From Watersipora subatra (lineage: Eukaryota; Bryozoa; Gymnolaemata; Cheilostomatida; Watersiporidae): a DNA stretch of 64,000 nucleotides. Shown in pieces: positions 24,301-36,400 of the stretch. Within the stretch, counting starts at the first letter, position 1; every line of letters starts with the position of its first letter. The stretch is taken from the NCBI RefSeq assembly GCF_963576615.1, contig NC_088711.1, positions 37,382,621-37,446,620 of the forward strand. Reading direction: 5' to 3'. The translations under genes and the position numbers were made by a program. The notes below the pieces were generated by a model, which saw only the letters and a list, made by a program, of their open reading frames with translations, had not been told where the DNA came from and made no database searches.

Positions 24301-25778
24301 CCACTGAGGCTAAACATAATGAGCGTACCAAAGACATCTTGATAAGGTTCTAGTTCTGAAATGAATAGTAGCTAGTAGAGCAACAATTATCTTTCAGATT
24401 TAATATTTCTTTAAATTTCCTATAATCCTTGTCAATGGAAGGAACTGAGATTGCTGTGAGCTAGAATGGTACGGTAAGGTATGGTATGCTATGGTATTGA
24501 TCACGTTTTATGAAATTAGTTGGCAATAGAATCTATGAAGACTCCCCTAGCCCTGCCAGTTTACATGTAGCCATAACTTAATCAGCGTGATTAAATGTGC
24601 AGCAATGATAATAGTCCATTATTATTGGATGATACCAAATGAGGTTAAGAAACTCTTTGAACGTTCAACTGTAGTCTTGTATGCTCTATTCATGCTTTAT
24701 GTGCCATTTCATATTCTCAACACATGAGAGCATGCTCTAGATATAAAAAAGTTATCTCATGGCGTCAGTTACCATGGAACATGTCTCATTCTATGATACT
24801 GTTTTCTGTCCACTAAGAAACATTGACCTGCAGGTATATGTGTGATGACGCCCACAGTATTTCTAAGTAAGTATGGTTAGTCTCTCAAAGATTGAGTATG
24901 ATGCATAATTTGCTAGCTGTAACGGAAGCTGTGCGGGACTTTTAAGAGCGTCATTGCACAAAAAATGACTCTGCCATTTTGACAGAACGCGTCCAAAACT
25001 GGGGGCAATTACTCTGCCCTTCACAGAGAGTCATTCAGATTTGATGTCATTGCTTTTCCTGGCAGTCAAACTTTAATCTCCTGTTTGCAGGTCAAGAGCT
25101 CTAGACCAATAAGCCATAGCATATCTAATAATAGACCTGCCTTCAGCTAGTCAGACTCTATACCAACTTCTGAACTACATGTACTTAATAAGATTGCAGA
25201 TTACAGAAATAAGATTACTTAAAAGATTATATAATTCCAAAAATAATGAGCCGATTTTAAAGAATGGCATGTTATCGAACTGGTCAGGAATAGTTTTGGC
25301 GTAACGAATGTGGTATAACAGAGATATAAGACATCTTTTGAAGGAGAATGGTGACAGCTTTGATGTGTCCTCCGACATCTTTTCTAAAGAATATGAAGCT
25401 TTTGTTGGGTGATAGCGGCGGTCTAATACATCGCTAGCTGAAGTTATGTTTCTCACCCAATTCTGAAGTAATTCATTGTGCTTTTCTTTTAAGAGATTTT
25501 TATTCATGTTTACAGAAACCAAAAATATTTTTGTTGTTTAGCGATCATATGTTGTGTGCTTTAGCCTTTCCAATCAGTATTTCATACCTGCTGAATGTTT
25601 TAATAACATCATTATTACTTACTGTTTTGAATATCTAAACATGTCAAACTTAATGAAGCAGCAAAAAACTAACATTGATAAATGACTTACCTTTGACAGC
25701 ATTTATCTGTTTTCCAACGAGCTGTTTGGCTATAAATGAGGCCATGGCCTTGCTGTAAAACTCTACAAATGCCGACAT
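18270..25778 (-). CDS. cplx: Complexin, 4 exons, CaaX-terminated
   Basis: Complexins bind assembled SNARE complexes at synapses, clamping spontaneous and promoting calcium-triggered vesicle fusion. Exons 25691-25778, 22125-22297, 21386-21515 and 18270-18370 (minus strand) join in phase into 163 residues. The N-terminus MASFIAKQLVGKQINAVKG AVGG is the invertebrate complexin start. An acidic/lysine linker leads to the helix EARREEEERRREKHRK, EEEREEIRAQIRKK and YNIKKRED, the accessory and central SNARE-binding helices. RKRKTPEELAAEA is the C-terminal landmark, and the protein ends EKCSLM, a CaaX box expected to be farnesylated and to tether the protein to membrane, as in other invertebrate complexins. 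Two in-frame starts exist (25778 and 25745); the longer has an in-frame stop upstream. Intron 3 opens with a 29-bp minisatellite. Confidence 0.94.
18540..18605 (-). mobile_element. Helitron-like 3' end fragment
   Basis: On the minus strand TTACTCGGGCAATGCTGTG leads to TACAGCTAGT, the same CAGCTAGT tip as the element ending at 12880. In complexin intron 3. Confidence 0.35.
18606..20982 (-). other. Rest of complexin intron 3
   Basis: No exon with fitting phase found. Open stretches at 19032-19427 (minus) and 19572-19832 (plus) have no recognised motif. No alternative last complexin exon was seen. Confidence 0.35.
20983..21360. repeat. 29-bp minisatellite at the complexin intron 3 donor
   Basis: About 13 copies of TTGAGTAGTACTAACTGTAA plus ACTAAACAG. 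In gene sense each unit holds ACAGTTAGTAC, close to the real junction GACAGTAAGTCC that lies 26 bases away. Confidence 0.9.
21386..21515 (-). CDS. cplx: Complexin exon 3
   Basis: Acceptor TTGTAG, donor GACA|GTAAGT, phase 0 in and 1 out. Encodes YNIKKRED, completing the SNARE-binding helix, and RKRKTPEELAAEARGES. A tandem array begins 26 bases past the donor. Confidence 0.92.
22125..22297 (-). CDS. cplx: Complexin exon 2, accessory and central helix
   Basis: Acceptor GGTTAG; starts in phase to give K|GAVGGGDDKK and runs through the charged helix to IRAQIRKK. The donor AAG|GTTGGA is weak. Read-through would add only VGWNV before a stop, losing the rest of the central helix and the CaaX box. 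Confidence 0.9.
22298..25690 (-). other. Complexin intron 1
   Basis: Contains two imperfect direct repeats of about 190 bp (23335-23525 and 23545-23740, sharing ATCTCAAGAACTA and CATCAACTTGAAAC) and one open reading frame at 25175-25522. Otherwise AT-rich with nothing recognised. Confidence 0.4.
25175..25522 (-). other. Unassigned 115-codon ORF inside complexin intron 1
   Basis: Composition is protein-like (LLKEKHNELLQNWVRNITSA, LDRRYHPTKASYSLEKMSED) and not low complexity, but no family was recognised and phase-compatible splice sites joining it to complexin were not found. It may be chance. Confidence 0.2.
25691..25778 (-). CDS. cplx: Complexin exon 1
   Basis: From ATG (25778) MSAFVEFYSK, then MASFIAKQLVGKQINAVK; donor AAAG|GTAAGT, phase 1. 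The second methionine (25745) matches the usual start of invertebrate complexins, so ten leading residues may be extra or untranslated. Confidence 0.88.
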
Positions 25779-26985
25779 TTTGCTGTTATGAACGGTACAG
25801 AATTTGAAATCTTTAATTTAAAACTTTATTTCTGCAATTATCTATAAACCTCTAAACATAGTACTTGACCATCATACCTCTCCATCTTATTTCACTTATT
25901 TCATCTACTAACCTTGGTAGAATTAAACCTGCCATGTTTCTTTTTTATGGTTGAACTAATGAATTGCTCCTGCCTGCTTGGGATGAAACTCCTTGAATGC
26001 CAATTCAAGACTAAGTGAATACACCTAATACACAATTCATCATAGCTTCGGGCTATACTCATTGCACCCTCTATTAGAACCCAATAACAGCCACCCGCTA
26101 CACCTATCTAGGGAATATACGGAAATGCCAAGAGTTTAGTAAAAAATACAACTAAACATATATGACTAACATTAGCAGAAGCGCTCCTAGCTCTAGGCAA
26201 CCTTACCTTCCACTTGTCTTACTAGTCAATGTAATTGATAGGCAAGTTTAGTGAGTGAAAGTCGCTATTTCCTCTGAGGCGGGCGAGAGATACATGGTTA
26301 TACTAGAGAGCGTACTTACAAGCTGTCATGGAAATCAATACTGCTGCAAGGGGACAACTATTGTCTGTTATGTTAGTGTGCTAGACCAGCATAGCTTCTC
26401 AGCCACTCAATGGGATGCTGGTATTGATTGGCTTTCACGTTACAGAGTTGCCTATAGTTAAGTCCTTCCGGATTCATCAATAGACTCTGCAAACCCTGCT
26501 TGCTGCCGGATGATTACTTAACATTAAATATTGTTTGCTTGATTAAACGGAAAAGGTCTTGCCTCCACCTGACTCTGATTAGGTAGCAAATACTGTACGT
26601 TGAGGTACCATTAACCAATATATTTATCTATGAAACTGTTCAATACCAGCTGTTTAGTTACTGATAACACTAGTCACAATAATATAGCTACTTACAAGCT
26701 CTCATGGTTCAGGTATAACATTCCAAAATATCCACTCTATAAGTACCTCAGTCTGAGACCAGCGTCATTGAGGAAAAGCCTACCATTTTGTCTTGAACAA
26801 CATAATTGGGTAAGTGGTACTTGGTAGTCAGAGATGCAGAACATACTCTCAAACGTTATTCAACATCTTATCAGCTGTTTAGATTTAATTCTGACAACTC
26901 TGAAACAGAAAACTAATGTAATTTATCATCTGAATTCCCTATTTGTGAAAAATATATGAAATTATGGAGATGGCAGTTTAAAAAA
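25779..26985. other. Upstream of complexin
   Basis: Should hold the complexin promoter and 5' UTR; no element could be assigned. Confidence 0.35.
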
Positions 26986-26987
26986 TT

Positions 26988-27188
26988 TTAAGTCATAAAC
27001 ATTGTTTTAAAGAAATAGTTTTCAGAATGACATTTGAACTCATAAAATTCAACATGGTGATCTAACACTCTACCACATGAGCCAATTGACTGTGATCAGG
27101 CATTCCAGGATAACTGTGCACATACTTATTATGTTTGCTTCATCAGTACATCTGGTGATCTCTCACAGCTTACTGGACTGCCAGGGTA
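26988..27188 (-). mobile_element. tRNA-derived SINE, copy 1
   Basis: Carries TTTGAACTCAT, GACAT and ACCACATGAGCC-type blocks and the tail GATCTCTCACAGC..CTGGACTGCCAGG shared with the copies below. Box B is degenerate here. Confidence 0.55.
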
Positions 27189-27363
27189 CAAGTATTCGTA
27201 GTATATTATATATTCAAGTATTTTACAAGTATTTACTTGTATATACTTGTATATTATATACAAATAAACATATTTCAAATATATTACTAAATTACTAAAC
27301 TGTGTTATTATATTTAGTAATATATAGGCCTATATATATAAAAGAAGTAAGAGAAGACTAAAA

Positions 27364-27447
27364 ATGAGTTTTTATTACTAATAATTTCATGTACAGAGTA
27401 CAATCATCAGACAATAACCCATGAAACTATTAGTAATAAAAACTCAT
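27364..27447. repeat. 27-bp inverted repeat (hairpin)
   Basis: ATGAGTTTTTATTACTAATA.. at 27364-27390 is the reverse complement of 27421-27447 with one mismatch; loop 30 bases. Possibly a tiny MITE. Confidence 0.8.
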
Positions 27448-27814
27448 GCTGTATTCAAGCATAAATAAAGTATAAATATTCAAGCTATATTATATATACA
27501 AGTAAATAAAGCTTTAAAATTAGTCATAAACTTGAAAAAATCATTTAGACTGATTGAAATTGCATCTGAAATATTTAGAAATATGTTTAGAAATAAATTA
27601 ATTCATTAATATTTTGTAGTTCAATATGTGGAAAAAAATTTGTAAAAAAGTTTTTGAATCCAGTGCAAGCATCCAATATAGTGTAAACAGATAATGATAA
27701 TTTTACCTATCAAAAACATGGTGGGACAACTCCTAGAAACGCAACATAGTAATGCAACTTTTATCAAGATCACTTACACTTTGCGTGGTTGTACCTACAT
27801 AATAGCTGTTAGTA

Positions 27815-28019
27815 AATCTTTACTATAATAATAGCCATGTCTGTCTGAAGCCAAGCTTAGAGGTTGGGATAAAAGATTGCTTTTAACGGGACTCGAACTC
27901 ATGACATTCAGCTTGGTGACTGACACTCTATACCTGTACCACTTGACTACCTTCAGGCATCCTCTGCACTTTATTCGCATGCCATATGATCTCTCATTTT
28001 ACACTAGACTGCCAGGCTA
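27815..28019 (-). mobile_element. tRNA-derived SINE, copy 2 (best preserved)
   Basis: On the minus strand AAGTGGTACAGGTATAGAGT (box A-like) is followed by ATGAGTTCGAGTCCCG (box B), then GCAATCTTTTATCCCAACC and a head/tail region shared with the other copies: a pol III promoter as in tRNA-derived SINEs. Confidence 0.75.
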
Positions 28020-29435
28020 ACATTACATGTAACATATTATATGTTGAAGTATTTTGCATATTCCAACGTTTTAAAATTAGTCCTAAAATTGATGAAATCA
28101 TTAAGAGGCTGATTAAAATCGCATCTTTAAAAATGTAATTGGGTGAGAGAAGCTACCGAGGAGTTGAGTTTGACATTAGTCAGTATATGACACTTACCAT
28201 GCACCACAACATGGAGAGCTACCAGTGTAGAATGGATTTACTTTGACCTTTGTGTAACATTAACCTGTTGATTGCAGATGGATGGACAATTACTGTTTCC
28301 ATGCTTTAAATAGGTTCAAAACTGCCCCATGCCGACGAGTTCACACCCTACGGTTTCACCGATTCAGAGTTGACTATATAGATCTGTTAGAACATGATCA
28401 CTTTCAATTCATGTGTAGTCAATTACCAGATCTAAAATAAATAATTATTTTGTCATCCTCGTATGAGTAACCTATCCTTGGCATGTAAATGTTAATGCAA
28501 AGGCAAAAAGTCAAGCAGAAATGGCAACGAATAACAGCAGAACATTTTCACAGCGGAGATCTTTTTGTTAAGAGATTAAAAAGTCAAGCAGAAACAAGGG
28601 TGAGTAGCGGTAGAATGTATACATAGCAGAATGCCGCATAGTTGTGCGCTGAAGTGTGCTGAAATTTTGTTACCTCCACTGGGGAGAGTTGAGTGGAGTA
28701 TTATCAATTCGTGTCCATCAGCAGTGAATATTTCTATTATGTCAAAGTAATTTCACAGCGAATGACCTCACACAAATTTAGCAAAATGAAATGGCATCGA
28801 ATGCTTTTGAATTTTATCATTTCTATGATCCAGAGCAGAAGCAACTCTGAACCTATTCGAAGCATGCAAACATAGTGAATAATAGACATGCTTGTCAAAA
28901 AGATAAATTGATTAACTGAGAGACAAAAATATTTTAATCTTAGAAGAAGCAGTCGCTTTTAAAATTAATAATACTGCCACAATACCGTATGTGGCAGTAG
29001 AGCATGCTAGTTGTTATAAGTTTTGATGTGTGTTCAGTTCTGATGACAAAATAGCTACTGATTCTATTTCATCAGAGAAATTAGTGAATAGAAAAAGCTG
29101 TCAAAAAAGCCAATGATTCAGCATAGCATAAGAAAAAGCTAAGAAGCTCACAGCGCTTTTGCCAACATTTTCAACAAGATGCATGTATAACATGATGTAC
29201 AACAGATGCAACTATAACACTAGTGATCTACTGCATGTACACTTATGAAACTCATGTGCAGTTGTTAACTATTTATACTTACTTAAAATTCTGCTTGATA
29301 ATCCCTTTTTAGATAAATTATTTATATTGATCTAACCCTTGTAAAACCCTTGGAAATTTGTTTACTAGGTCGTTTTTTAAAACTGAAATTATTGTCATTA
29401 CACTGTATACAGTAAAATAACCATATTTAGTGATA
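28020..29435. other. Intergenic, nothing recognised
   Basis: AT-rich; no coding or RNA feature supported. Confidence 0.4.
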
Positions 29436-29681
29436 AGCTCATATTACTGGACTCACTGAAGAGCTCATATTACTGGACTTACTGAAGAGCTCATATTACT
29501 GGACTCACTGAAGATCTCATATTACTGGACTCACTGAAGAGCTCATATTACTGGACTTACTGAAGAGCTCATATTACTGGACTCACTGAAGATCTCATAT
29601 TACTGGACTCACTGAAGAGCTCATATTACTGGACTTACTGGCGAGCTCATATTGTTGGAATCTATGAAGAGCTGATATTAT
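29436..29681. repeat. 26-bp minisatellite downstream of the large gene
   Basis: About 9.5 copies of GAGCTCATATTACTGGACTC plus ACTGAA. On the minus strand each unit reads CTTCAGTGAGTCC, a donor-like GTGAGT. Confidence 0.9.
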
Positions 29682-29932
29682 TGCTCTTGGCTTTGCCTAT
29701 CAAAGAATTTTGTTTTAGACTGAAAGGAACTTGGTATAATCTCAGCCACTAGACCTGCAAGCTACAAAGTACCTGTTTGTCAATACACGACGTTTAAACT
29801 ATTGCATGAAGGTTTTTTGTTATATCTGCTACTTGCTGAACTAATATTTAATTATTGGGTCAGCAAAAGTATATATTTTAACCTTTGACTACCTATAATA
29901 ATTATTATGATTATTTTATCACTGGGAATGCA

Positions 29933-29975
29933 TTTATTATGACCAACTTCTATTAATATAATATTACATTTTATT
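29933..29975 (-). promoter_or_regulatory. Candidate polyadenylation signals of the large gene
   Basis: Two AATAAA hexamers on the minus strand (at 29970-29975 and 29933-29938), about 260 and 300 bases past the stop. Common by chance in AT-rich DNA. Confidence 0.35.
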
Positions 29976-30230
29976 GCAAGTGTAGTACAAAAAATTGTCC
30001 TGACTGATTTGATGTTTCGGATCTAACCATGACAAACTGTATAATAACGAGTTATAGTCCTATGACAGAGATGGTGGTATTAGGCCTTGTTACTGCCAGC
30101 CATGTAACGAAGGGCTGTGATCTGAACGCAAAGAGCTGAGGCTACAATGTGGAATATAACCTTGAAATGCTTGGTGAAAAGCTGCAATCAGTCAACAAAT
30201 ATAACAAACCATACAATCATGTAACTAGAG

Positions 30231-30403
30231 TTAGGCAATGAGGAATGAATAGTTGGATGACGATAACTGAGTCATGTTTCCTTCGCTGTCCGTATCAAAC
30301 TTGTAAATGTATTCCTTGACATCCTCTACAGTGTTGGCTATGCCTGCCTCATAAGTGACAGTTCGCGGGCTTCTTGAGAAATTATTGCTAAAGGCGATGT
30401 GAT
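30231..30403 (-). CDS. Large gene exon 29, end of GOLD and stop
   Basis: Acceptor [29 protein letters not shown] completes the G.Y.L.F.N.......V strand pair; the tail [17 protein letters not shown] resembles the serine-rich end of SEC14L1. TAA at 30231-30233. Confidence 0.86.
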
Positions 30404-33400
30404 CTGCAAAAAAAAGAAAAGTTAACATCAGAGTTATCTGCAAAGCTTCTGATAACTTCTAAACACTTATTTCATAAAAACTTGGGCAGGTATACTGGTA
30501 TTTGGCAATTTGGTTGTTTCTAGAAGCTTCTTTAAATAGAAAAGTTGGAGATTTTCTGATATCCGTCGACCATAAAACAGAATACTTGTGTTCACTCCAA
30601 TCAAACTACGCAGTACATATTCTAAGCACACTCAAAGTGATGACCAGATGGGTAAAGGAAGAGAAGAGAGTGGCTCACATTTTCCCGGTTCAACTGCATC
30701 AATATGATTGCTGTAATAGTGGTCGACTTGAGCGACCAGAACTAGGCTCGTCTTTCTAAGGATATCAGTAACTCCTGGTGGAAGGTAGTATATCTCAAAA
30801 TCTATTGGCCCATCTGGCTCAAACTCGACACTAACAAAAGGAATTAGAGAGTTATGTCATGGCTACAAGAAATATTCAGTCGCATGCCACTCATACTAAT
30901 AATAACTCTAGTCTAACATTTATTTTTGTGCAGCACAATTATTACAGCGCAATATAATAGAATGCAACATTTCACTACAATTTGACTGTTTGTCGGCCAG
31001 TGCGAATTCAAGGTTGCACAATTAGAAAAAATATTACATTATCCGGGAATTGAACCAATGGCATTCAGCTTAGCAGCCAGGCAGACTACCATCTGAACAT
31101 ACTTATTCTTTTGTATTCATTTGCTGATAACATGTAACATTAATATTAGCATTAGTCATTGAGTTAATCATTGAAACAACAAAGATATAGTTCTTTAATA
31201 TTTCTCTCACAAAGATATGTAACAAACTAAGCCAGTTAGTGACTAAGTAATAATTACTTACATATTGATTCTAGCGATCAATAAGATTAACATATAATTA
31301 ATGTTCGTTTATGGTAGTCAAACTTGTAACTGTTCGTGCTGAGTGCCAATAATGCAGGTAAAGTCAACACATTTAGAGAGTTTGAGATGGTACTTAACTT
31401 GAAATAAGCTCATGCGCTTTGGCTAGCAAACAATCTATATGTAGCAAGTTGAACTTTGAAGCAATTTTACTATAATAAGAGCAATGTTTGTCTGTCCGTC
31501 TGTCTGAAGCCACGCTGACAGTGTTAGAAAAAAATTGCCTCTCATGAGAATTGAACTCTGTTTTGCTATGTTTACAAAGTTCAATTATGTGCGCACTAAC
31601 CACTACAGTGCTGGCCGCTTTTCTGTATCATGAATTAAGCATACACACACACGGATGACTCATGATGATCTCCCACAGCATGCAAAACTGACAAGCATAT
31701 TAGCCTTTATAACAAAAGCTCACAGCTTTTGCCCCTAGAAACTCATTAAAGCCTGTCATAAACCCTTATATATACCACCACAACCTAGTAATTTATAGCA
31801 GCTCTTTAAGATGCCTCTGAAAACTCAGTGGAAACTAGGAAAACATAGATACATAGCTGTAAAAATACTTCACAGACTTACAACAGCAGTGCTCCGAGAG
31901 ATCTCTCTGGCTGCTGGTAGATCAGTATTCTTGGCATGGTCTCTACAGAGAGGGACGTCCAATGAGCTCTCGACTTGTTCTGAACCTTTTGCTGGAATAG
32001 TGCATTATTACATTAAGATAGTCTTAACACTATCAAAGCTACTCTAAGATTACATTCCATTAGGCTTGCTACACTTACTGGTAAATAATAAGTTGCTGGA
32101 ATCTTGGCAGGAGAGTTTAGGTGGTGGGCAATATTGTAAGAACCGCCCAGAGTTGGTGGTAGGAAGTCTTCTGACACGAGGGGAGAAATTACATCCTTCC
32201 AAGAATCGCCTTCAATGAACTCACAGCGCATTGCATTATGCTCTGTGAAAAGGGATATAGCCAGCTTCTCTGTCACTTCATCGTAGTGAGCCCCTAAAAT
32301 AAGATAAATAATATAGTAATAGATTTAATTAGCATTTTACCGCCTTTAAAGACAGCGCGGAAAACAGCGATATAATAGCTCATGAAGGCCAATTGCTAAA
32401 AGACACGTCGAAATCAATGATTAGATCGTGTGATATAACTTTTATGAGATCTGTCCATGCAGGAATTCTTGTATCACATTAAAAATATGTAAAAACCGAA
32501 GTCTGCCAAATTTAGATCAGCGTTTATTCTCACACCAACTCATGCTCATAATTTTAATTCTTTTAAGAAATTATTTTTAAAATACTGCTAACAAATCATA
32601 AACTACAAAATAACTTTTTAGGTGCTACTTGATGAAGGCCATTACTCACCTTGAACAAGAAAGACAGTGGAAAATAGCCCAGGGTAGTTTCTACACATCA
32701 ATGTTATCATAGAGTGAAACCAAGACAAGCCTTCTACATGGGATGACTGCATCGGCAGGTGAAACTTTGTTGCATCTACTATGAGCATAGAACTGTACCC
32801 ATTCTGTAATCATACGGTTTTATAGCAGTTGTTTAAACTGTAGCCACTCGGCAAGCAAAGATTTATAGCAGCAATATAGGCTTTTACTAATAACTGCTCA
32901 AAGAATGTGGTGAAAGAGCTACAGTGCCATAGTTCAACAAAAAAGATGAACAAAAATATGTAAAATGCCTAACCCAGAAATGGTACAAAAAATGAAATGA
33001 CATATTGCTGAGAATTGATGAAGACATTTGGAGCTATTTTCCTATTAAAAGACAACTCTCAAAAATGTGATAAAAAAGTATTATTTAAATTCACTTCTTT
33101 AATATAGCCATAAAATGATATAACAAGACAGCAATAACAATAATAAATAAAATAAATACGTTCTATTATATTTCAGTATTACCAGCAATAACAACTAATC
33201 GATAGGTAGATGTAAAGACAGCAATGACAACTACGACAAGGTACATGTATACCTTGTGGAAAACTTGATAAAATGATTTATTGGCGAACATCTCGCCCTA
33301 GCAAAATGCTCCTTTCAACAGCTTTGCTCTAGAAATCTCTAATTAATTGATATAAATTTAGGCATCTTTGACCCATCAGCCTGTTTTCATTCTTTCTAAT

Positions 33401-36400
33401 ATTTGGATGGGAATTAGCATTGGGCTCTCACTAACCTGACAGCTTTTATTCAGCACCATTATAAATGTTGATAAATGCAGCCAAAAGTATGACTCACCCG
33501 CTAGTTTGATATTTGACACGCCCCAACAGGTGGAACCACCAGCATAAAATTTTGGACTCACCTGTTTGCACTCATGTTCAACTTTCTCTAATAGATAGAT
33601 GGCATACAGCATAAACTCTGATTTGCTGCAGCACAGTGCCAAACCTTCCCAGTCTATGCTACCCAGCTGACACAGGTAAAGAGGATTTCCTGTGCTATCT
33701 GTTCCGGAACGCTCTATAATTGTTCCGTACTGTAACAGAGATGGCATAGCTGTTTAACCAGCTAAACAAGATAACTTTGAAGTGTCTAAAATTTCAATCT
33801 GACCAAGCACAGTGCTCTTCACACTTTAAGCAGCTGCAATATTGACAATCACATTACCACTTAAAGATACTGACAGATGCTCACAACTGCTTACATAAAG
33901 TCACAGGACTTTACAGGTATTTACAGACACTTACAGACACTTACAGACAAAAAATTTACAGACACTTACAGATATTTTCAAAAACTCACAGACACTTACA
34001 GATATTCACAACAACTCACAGACACTTACAAATATTCACAAAAACTCACAGACACATATATTCACAAAAACTCACAGACACTTACAAATATTCACAAAAA
34101 ACTCGCAGACACTTACAAATATTCACAAAAACTCACAGACACTTACAGATATTCACAACAACTCACAGACACTTACAAATATTCACAAAAACTCACAGAC
34201 ACTTACAAACATTCACAAAAACTCACAGACACTTACAAATATTCACAAAAATTCACAGACACTCACAGATATTCGCAAAAACCCACAAACTGTCAAAGGC
34301 CCATACAGACACTCAAGAGTACTAATAGACACCTACAAATGCTCACAGATGTTATGTGCATGTAAGCAGTTTTAGATCACATATAGATTATAAGCTGTTT
34401 TGGTATTTAAGGTTTTAGAGGGACCAACATGAATAGACAAATCTACGGTACTCTGTTTTAACTATCAAAACAATAACCGTAACCATGATATCCTACCATG
34501 AAACTTTAACAAGTGTAATCAGGCACAACTCTGTCATAAGAGGTTTATTCAGCTCATTAAATTTATTAAATTAAAATTAATAAATTAAGTACTTTAAATT
34601 TATTTAAGTACTTAATTAATTAATTAAATTATTTACTCAATTTATTAAATTGAGGACAACAATCCGAATAGATTCGCATAAGAAATGACAGAGGTGACAC
34701 TCACCAAATTGCATCAGTCTTCATAGATCAATACTTGAACAGTTTAAAAAATTAGAACAAAACAGATCAATATTGCAGGACCATTGTAAGTTTGTAAGTA
34801 AATAGGTAAGTAACTAAGTGATTAACTTACTACTGAACAAAGTAATGAAGTAGCGTGACTAACAGTTACTTATTCTGACATGATGAGATACCATGTTAAT
34901 CACAGACCAATGAGGTATAATAGTCTTACCGTAAACAGGGGCTCCTTAGCAGCATAGCGGTAGAAGATTCGCCATAGTTTTAAAGAGTCTTTCAAAATGA
35001 CCGAGTTGTGAAGATGAAAGACAGCCAACTCAGCAGCCGGATACGCTAAAACAACAGAAATATAATAATAGACAACAGTGAGACAGGATTCTGTAAGTTT
35101 TTGTTTAACAGCTAATGTCAACGCGTGACGTTCAATTTGAAATTGGCATCATAGTTTCCACGTAACTACTTAATAACAGGCTTTGATTTAGGGCCGAGAG
35201 ACTAGATCAAAAGTCAAGCTGGAAAACAGAGTTGCTTACCTTTGATCCACCTGCTGAGGTACGAAGAGTTCCACTCTGGCCTGACAATACTGCCGCAGGC
35301 AGATATGAGTGCTTTTGTTTGGGCCAGTTCCGTTGGATTAATCACTTTACCATGTACAACACTGTCTTTTCTTACCTCCTTTGAAGACAACCTCATTTGC
35401 CTTGACTTCTTTCTCGTCTTACAAATAGGAAAGAGATAAACCTTGCCGCTAGTGGGTAGATATACATAACTATATATAAACTATATAACAGGCGAGTAGA
35501 TATGCATACGGTAACTATATATACACTATATAAAGGGTGGGTAGATATACATACAGTAACTATATAAACACTATATAACAGATGGGTTACTGCGCACACA
35601 TATTGCACTTTGAAATATCAAGACCACATTAAACAAGTAACTATTATTAGCTTGATACAGCTATTAATTGTTTCTATGGTGCGGCTTTTAAAGTTTTAAC
35701 GAAAAAAAAAAACGAAAAACCTTGGAGTTGGACCACGAGAGAATTAATTGTTTTTGATGTAAACGATTCATTATTAGTACGATTTTGTGGACACTTTTCT
35801 ACTGATCCTTTGCTATTATGGGTTTGTGAAGATCAAAGAATGTCAAGGTGGGGATCAAATGGAGGTGGCGTTCAATCAAAGGGTTGCCCCCTATTTTTAA
35901 CCCATCTCCCATAGTGGCAGTGAAACAGAGGTGTCATTCGAATAGAGCGGCGGTCAATTAGAGGTTTTATGGTATGTCGAGTAGCTAAAAATGAGAAATG
36001 GGGGGCAAAGTAAGAACGGTAAGAGAAATGAAAGTTTGGAAAATACAAAAACAACAAAAAGAGGCAGCAATGCATGACAGCAACCAGTGACCAGCTAGTT
36101 TTGCACTGGTTGCTCAAACCATAGAATTGTTTCACAAATTCAGTTCTCCATATTTCGACATATAACTTCCAAACTAGCAAAGCACTGGTTGCTGACAAAT
36201 AGATATAAATGTGATAATCCAATAAAAACAATTAAAAGTGCAGATAGTGCTATACCGTATATTCAGTGACAATCTCATGCATGCCAGCTCCAAGCTCTTT
36301 GTAGTAGGTTGTTGTCTCATTGATGGTCAGCAGAACCTATAGAATTCAACTACTTGAATGTTCACTTACAAAATAATTTGTTATGAAAACTGTAAAGACA

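Noticed and set aside
27890-27960. A true tRNA gene suggested by box B
   Set aside because: The same unit recurs with SINE-like flanks and does not fold into a full cloverleaf by eye.
30502-30759. Plus-strand 85-codon ORF
   Set aside because: Antisense to the GOLD exon at 30679-30830, which has a domain match and fitting splice sites.
30679-30823. Alternative acceptor CGAG|TTT for exon 28, joined directly to exon 26
   Set aside because: It keeps phase but omits the first GOLD strands; the exon at 31882-31991 supplies them with good splice sites and the right phase.
33877-34365. 162-codon plus-strand ORF with [10 protein letters not shown] repeats
   Set aside because: Pure product of the 30-bp minisatellite in an intron of the minus-strand gene.
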